64,000 nucleotides of DNA from Buttiauxella sp965119215 (GTDB lineage Bacteria; Pseudomonadota; Gammaproteobacteria; Enterobacterales; Enterobacteriaceae): contig CBCPKK010000005.1 in assembly GCA_965119215.1 (NCBI GenBank), forward strand, positions 1-64,000, in the 5' to 3' direction. The notes below the pieces were generated by a model that was not told the origin of the DNA, ran no database searches, and saw nothing but the letters and a program-made list of their open reading frames with translations. This document shows positions 60,850 through 64,000 of this stretch, piece by piece. Both the position numbers and the translations under genes were made by a program. Every line of letters starts with the position of its first letter. The stretch's first letter is position 1.

Positions 60850-62076
60850 TTACTCATCACCCGTTGAGAGATTCTCGCTAAGAAAATTCAGTTGCCCATT
60901 TAACCAATCCCGGACTATTGCATTTGCAGCTTTACTGGCATCAGCTTCAGTGAAATGCTTTTCAGTCTGTAACCACTTCATCGTTGTCTTACGCACTGGG
61001 TCTATTGCGGCAAGGACCTGTTCACGCTGTTCTGTTGGCCAGCTTTTTGCGTCCCATTCACGAAGCGTTTTTTCAGGATCGTCCTGTGACTGATTGGGGA
61101 TCGGTTTTAGAAACTCTGTCGGAGATGCGGTCGCACGGAGCTTTAATATTGCCCAATCAGCATAACTGGCAAAACGGATGGTACCTGCGCCTTGATGGGC
61201 GACATCCATTACTGATTCCAGGCTCTTGTTCAGTTGTTTCCATTCGGGCTGGGTAAACAGATCGCCCTGTGGATCACAGATCGGTGCCTGACCGTCGCGT
61301 GATGATCCCCACAAGGCTCCGAAAGTTTGATAAGCCGCATCACCCTGGCGGGTGAAAATGAAGCAATGTACGTAAGGGCGCGACGGGGACTCGTTATATC
61401 CGGCTTGCTCGATGATCATGCGTAGAAAGGTAAGTACGGCCTCATCTCGCCCGGTCTTCGGGTCTTTTTCGATATCACTCAGCAATGATGCGGCAAACTT
61501 ATCTTTTTTTTCTAAAGCACTTACTGCCATCTGATAGCGCTTTTGAGCCTCCGCGTTTGTTACACCGCTGGTGGGTTCAAATTGATTGAGATAGACCAAC
61601 CAGGCTGAAGTCAGTGGGCCACGGTACTGTTGCAAAAGATAAGCTGCGTTTGCCGGTGAGGCTGGGATCTGCGCGATGATGCCATCAATTTTTAATGCAG
61701 CCTGATTCGCAATTGCTTGCAGATTGTCACTGCGTTTACGGAACAGATTTTCCATACAGGTTTCTTGCTGGGCAGGATTTTGCGTACAGGCATTACGCTC
61801 TTTTAACCAGGCACGCTGATCCTTGCGCAACTCAATCACGTCATCGTCAGGTAGATTTTCGATAGCTTCTTTATAGTTTTCGTTAAGACGACTATCCAGA
61901 TCGCTCAGATTTTTGCTATCGCATATGGCATGTTCGACGTTGGTAGTCGCTTGCATGCAATCGAAAGAAGCCGCTTTCGCCGGTTGAATTACATAAAGTG
62001 TCGCCAGACTCGCTACGAGTAAAAAGCGCCTGCACGAGGGCTGACGCTGTAAATTAAAAATGGCTTGAAGTCGCAA
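60850..62076 (-). CDS. Secreted LprI-domain protein with unknown C-terminal domain
   Basis: A signal peptide (RRFLLVASLATLYVIQPAKAA) leads to a lysozyme-inhibitor LprI-type domain (DUF1311; about 37-115). Its pattern is SFDCMQATTNVEHAICDS...LSDLDSRLNENYKEAI...LRKDQRAWLKERNAC, with four Cys that would pair in the periplasm. The remaining ~290 residues are helical, with two further Cys (HCFIF, PICDP), and match nothing I recognise. At 408 residues it is far larger than a plain LprI domain (~120). No ATG is available: the start is TTG 62076 with AAGGAA six bases upstream. The gene is not between cof and decR in E. coli K-12. Lysozyme inhibition is only a family hint. Confidence 0.78.
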   Translation of the reverse strand: MRLQAIFNLQRQPSCRRFLLVASLATLYVIQPAKAASFDCMQATTNVEHAICDSKNLSDLDSRLNENYKEAIENLPDDDVIELRKDQRAWLKERNACTQNPAQQETCMENLFRKRSDNLQAIANQAALKIDGIIAQIPASPANAAYLLQQYRGPLTSAWLVYLNQFEPTSGVTNAEAQKRYQMAVSALEKKDKFAASLLSDIEKDPKTGRDEAVLTFLRMIIEQAGYNESPSRPYVHCFIFTRQGDAAYQTFGALWGSSRDGQAPICDPQGDLFTQPEWKQLNKSLESVMDVAHQGAGTIRFASYADWAILKLRATASPTEFLKPIPNQSQDDPEKTLREWDAKSWPTEQREQVLAAIDPVRKTTMKWLQTEKHFTEADASKAANAIVRDWLNGQLNFLSENLSTGDE

Positions 62077-62140
62077 GGTGAGTTCCTTTCAGTGTGCTTT
62101 CAGGCTGACAAGGATAACCCACCATTGGGGAAAAATACGG

Positions 62141-63196
62141 TTATTCGTGCGCCACCAGCAGATGATGAATCTCAGCACGCCACGGCTGCACATCACCGAT
62201 ATTCGCCTTAACCCATTCCTCGTTGTAATACGTTTCCAGATAACGTTCACCGCTATCACAAAGCAGCGTCACAATTGAACCGGTACGCCCTTCGGTACGC
62301 ATACGCGCAGCAAGTTGCAAAACGCCCCACATATTTGTGCCGGTAGATGCGCCCACTTTGCGGCCCAGCATCGTTTCCAGCCACTGCATCGTGGCGATAC
62401 TTGCCGCGTCAGGAACTCGCATCATTTCGTCAATCACATCCGGGATAAACGAAGGCTCGCAGCGTGGGCGACCAATCCCTTCGATTTTGCTGCCTATCGC
62501 GCTGCGCAAACTGCAATCGCGTTTCTGCCAGTAATCAAGGAACACCGAGTTTTGCGGATCGACAACTGCTAGCTGTGTCGGGTGGCCCTGGTAACGCAAA
62601 TAACGCCCGATGGTGGCTGATGTGCCGCCGGTGCCCGCGCTCATGACGATGTAATCCGGCACCGGATGCGGCTCGTGCTCCATCTGGCGGAAAATGCTGT
62701 CGGCAATATTGTTGTTGCCGCGCCAGTCGGTTGCGCGTTCGGCGTAGGTGAACTGGTCCATATAGTGGCCGTTTAGCTCGCGCTCCAGCATTTCAGATGC
62801 CGCGTAGATTTCACACGCGCTTTCCACGAAATGACAGCGACCACCATAAAACTCAATTTGTTCCACTTTGCGTTTAGCCGTGCAGGCAGGCATGACGGCA
62901 ATAAATGGCAGACCCAGCAGGCGAGCAAAGTAGGCTTCCGAAACGGCTGTTGAACCCGAAGAAGCTTCAATAATCGTAGTGCCTTCTTTAATCCAGCCGT
63001 TGCACAAACCATAAAGGAATAACGAACGCGCCAGACGATGTTTAAGGCTGCCCGTTGGGTGCGTGCTTTCATCTTTCAGATACAGCTGAATACCGGGGAA
63101 ACCAGGCAGCGACAGGCGAATCAAATGCGTATCGGCGGAGCGTTGGTAATCGGCGTTAATTTCGCTAATGGCGTGGTTTACCCAGGTACTGGTCAT
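62141..63196 (-). CDS. cdsH: Cysteine desulfhydrase-like PLP enzyme CdsH
   Basis: This is a PLP-dependent beta-family enzyme (cysteine synthase fold) that probably breaks cysteine into pyruvate, ammonia and sulfide. The 351 residues show the Schiff-base Lys52 in HPTGSLKHRLA, the substrate loop EASSGSTAVSEAYFARLLG and the phosphate-binding SAGTGGTSATIGRYL. It diverges from decR, an Lrp-type cysteine-responsive activator. The same pair (CdsH and its YbaO/CutR regulator) is known in Salmonella for cysteine detoxification; E. coli K-12 lacks cdsH here. Identity rests on sequence plus neighbourhood; a cysteine synthase activity is not excluded. Confidence 0.85.
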   Translation of the reverse strand: MTSTWVNHAISEINADYQRSADTHLIRLSLPGFPGIQLYLKDESTHPTGSLKHRLARSLFLYGLCNGWIKEGTTIIEASSGSTAVSEAYFARLLGLPFIAVMPACTAKRKVEQIEFYGGRCHFVESACEIYAASEMLERELNGHYMDQFTYAERATDWRGNNNIADSIFRQMEHEPHPVPDYIVMSAGTGGTSATIGRYLRYQGHPTQLAVVDPQNSVFLDYWQKRDCSLRSAIGSKIEGIGRPRCEPSFIPDVIDEMMRVPDAASIATMQWLETMLGRKVGASTGTNMWGVLQLAARMRTEGRTGSIVTLLCDSGERYLETYYNEEWVKANIGDVQPWRAEIHHLLVAHE

Positions 63197-63311
63197 GGTG
63201 ATATCCGGTTTGTCTATTTGTGCTTAGATTAATGCAAAAGAAAGATAAAAAAGTTGCCTTTTAACCTTCACAAAGCATTCAATGGAGAAAATTTTTCTCC
63301 CTGAGGTCGCC

Positions 63312-63773
63312 ATGTTAGATAAAATTGACCGCAAGCTGTTATCCTTACTGCAAAATGACTGCACCCTCTCTTTGCAGGCTCTCGCTGATGCCGTTAATCT
63401 GACCACCACACCCTGCTGGAAACGCCTGAAACGGCTTGAAGACGACGGGGTTATTCGGGCGAAAGTGGCGTTATTAGACCCGGAAAAACTCGGCCTTGGG
63501 CTGACGGCTTTCGTGCTCATCAAAACCCAGCATCACAGCAGCGAGTGGTACTGTAAATTCGTCTCGGTCGTTGAAGAAATGCCAGAGGTGCTCGGCTTCT
63601 GGCGAATGGCCGGGGAGTACGACTACCTGATGCGTGTGCAGGTCGAAGACATGAAACGGTATGATGACTTTTACAAACGGCTGGTGAACGGCATTCCTGG
63701 TTTAAGCGATGTGACTTCGAGTTTTGCCATGGAACAGATAAAATACACCACGGCTTTGCCATTAGAGCGCTGA
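63312..63773 (+). CDS. decR: Cysteine-responsive Lrp-family regulator DecR
   Basis: DecR (YbaO) activates cysteine-detoxification genes when cysteine is high. ATG 63312 gives MLDKIDRKLLSLLQNDCTLSLQALADAVNL and 153 residues, one more than E. coli. The N-terminal helix-turn-helix (about 1-60; TTTPCWKRLKRLEDDGVI) is followed by the AsnC/Lrp ligand domain (about 65-150; FWRMAGEYDYLMRVQVEDM). It diverges from cdsH across 115 bp, which probably contains its operator for both genes. The frame start at 63282 was rejected. Confidence 0.95.
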   Translation: MLDKIDRKLLSLLQNDCTLSLQALADAVNLTTTPCWKRLKRLEDDGVIRAKVALLDPEKLGLGLTAFVLIKTQHHSSEWYCKFVSVVEEMPEVLGFWRMAGEYDYLMRVQVEDMKRYDDFYKRLVNGIPGLSDVTSSFAMEQIKYTTALPLER

Positions 63774-63848
63774 TTGACGCGCGCTGGCCCCCAATAGAAT
63801 TTCATTTTTCTGCCTGACCGGCAGACAGTACTTCAGGAATCTGACTGC

Positions 63849-64000
63849 GTGCGATTATTTGCTCAATTAAGCTGGTACTTCACCCGTGAGTGGCGACGCT
63901 ATCTCGGGGCGGTCGTCCTGCTTATTATCATTGCCATCCTGCAACTCGTGCCGCCAAAAGTGGTGGGCGTGATTGTCGATGGTGTCACCCAACAGCGCCT
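63849..64000 (+). CDS. mdlA: Multidrug ABC transporter MdlA, N-terminal part
   Basis: This is the start of an ABC exporter half-transporter, cut by the window end. It begins with GTG 63849 after CAGGAA. The first ~50 residues (MRLFAQLSWYFTREWRRYLG... then IAILQLVPPKVVGVIVDGV) match E. coli MdlA, including the first membrane helix. It follows decR by 75 bp on the same strand, as in E. coli, where mdlB comes next. No ATPase motifs are visible because only 152 bp are present. Confidence 0.9.
   Translation, partial: MRLFAQLSWYFTREWRRYLGAVVLLIIIAILQLVPPKVVGVIVDGVTQQR

Overview
The window is chromosomal DNA of a member of the Enterobacteriaceae (relatives of Escherichia, Klebsiella, Enterobacter, Buttiauxella). 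Almost every protein matches the E. coli product at the same length, and the gene order follows the stretch from sbcC to mdlA at about 9-10 min of the E. coli map. The exact genus cannot be fixed from the sequence alone. No rRNA, tRNA, CRISPR array or prophage was seen.

Layout. 1-1350: an IS481-family insertion sequence (45-1330, 4-bp target duplication) sits inside a palindromic intergenic repeat. 1354-7931: sbcDC (double-strand break and hairpin nuclease) diverges from phoBR (phosphate two-component system, with a Pho box). 8340-13079: brnQ, proY and malZ; brnQ has a long leader and malZ has paired MalT boxes. 13221-16764: an accessory block absent from E. coli K-12, holding a broken isochorismatase-family gene, an ABM-domain membrane protein, an amidohydrolase with a Cys/His-rich tail, and a convergent 2-Cys peroxiredoxin. 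16965-23158: acpH diverges from queA, tgt, yajC, secD and secF (queuosine synthesis and protein export). 23306-25130: tsx and the lipoprotein gene yajI. 25283-29493: nrdR, ribD, ribE, nusB, thiL and pgpA (riboflavin, thiamine, phosphatidylglycerol). 29536-33642: yajO, dxs, ispA and xseB on the minus strand (isoprenoid precursors). 33834-38958: thiI, yajL, panE, yajQ and yajR. 39106-43896: the cyoABCDE cytochrome bo3 operon. 44371-47096: ampG, yajG and bolA. 47453-54191: tig, clpP, clpX, lon and hupB, a proteostasis cluster with sigma-32-type promoters before clpP and lon. 54426-60801: ppiD, ybaV, fadM, queC, ybaE and cof. 60850-63773: a second accessory stretch with an LprI-domain secreted protein and a cysteine desulfhydrase (cdsH) diverging from its likely Lrp-type regulator decR. 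The window ends inside mdlA.

The genes are mostly housekeeping. The differences from the E. coli map are the IS element, the malZ-acpH accessory block, the LprI-domain gene, cdsH, the lack of yajD between secF and tsx, and two families of palindromic repeats in intergenic gaps. The least explained parts are the amidohydrolase/ABM/isochorismatase operon, the long brnQ leader, a six-residue insertion in Tgt, and the C-terminal domain of the LprI-type protein. I did not find a clear new defence or signalling system.
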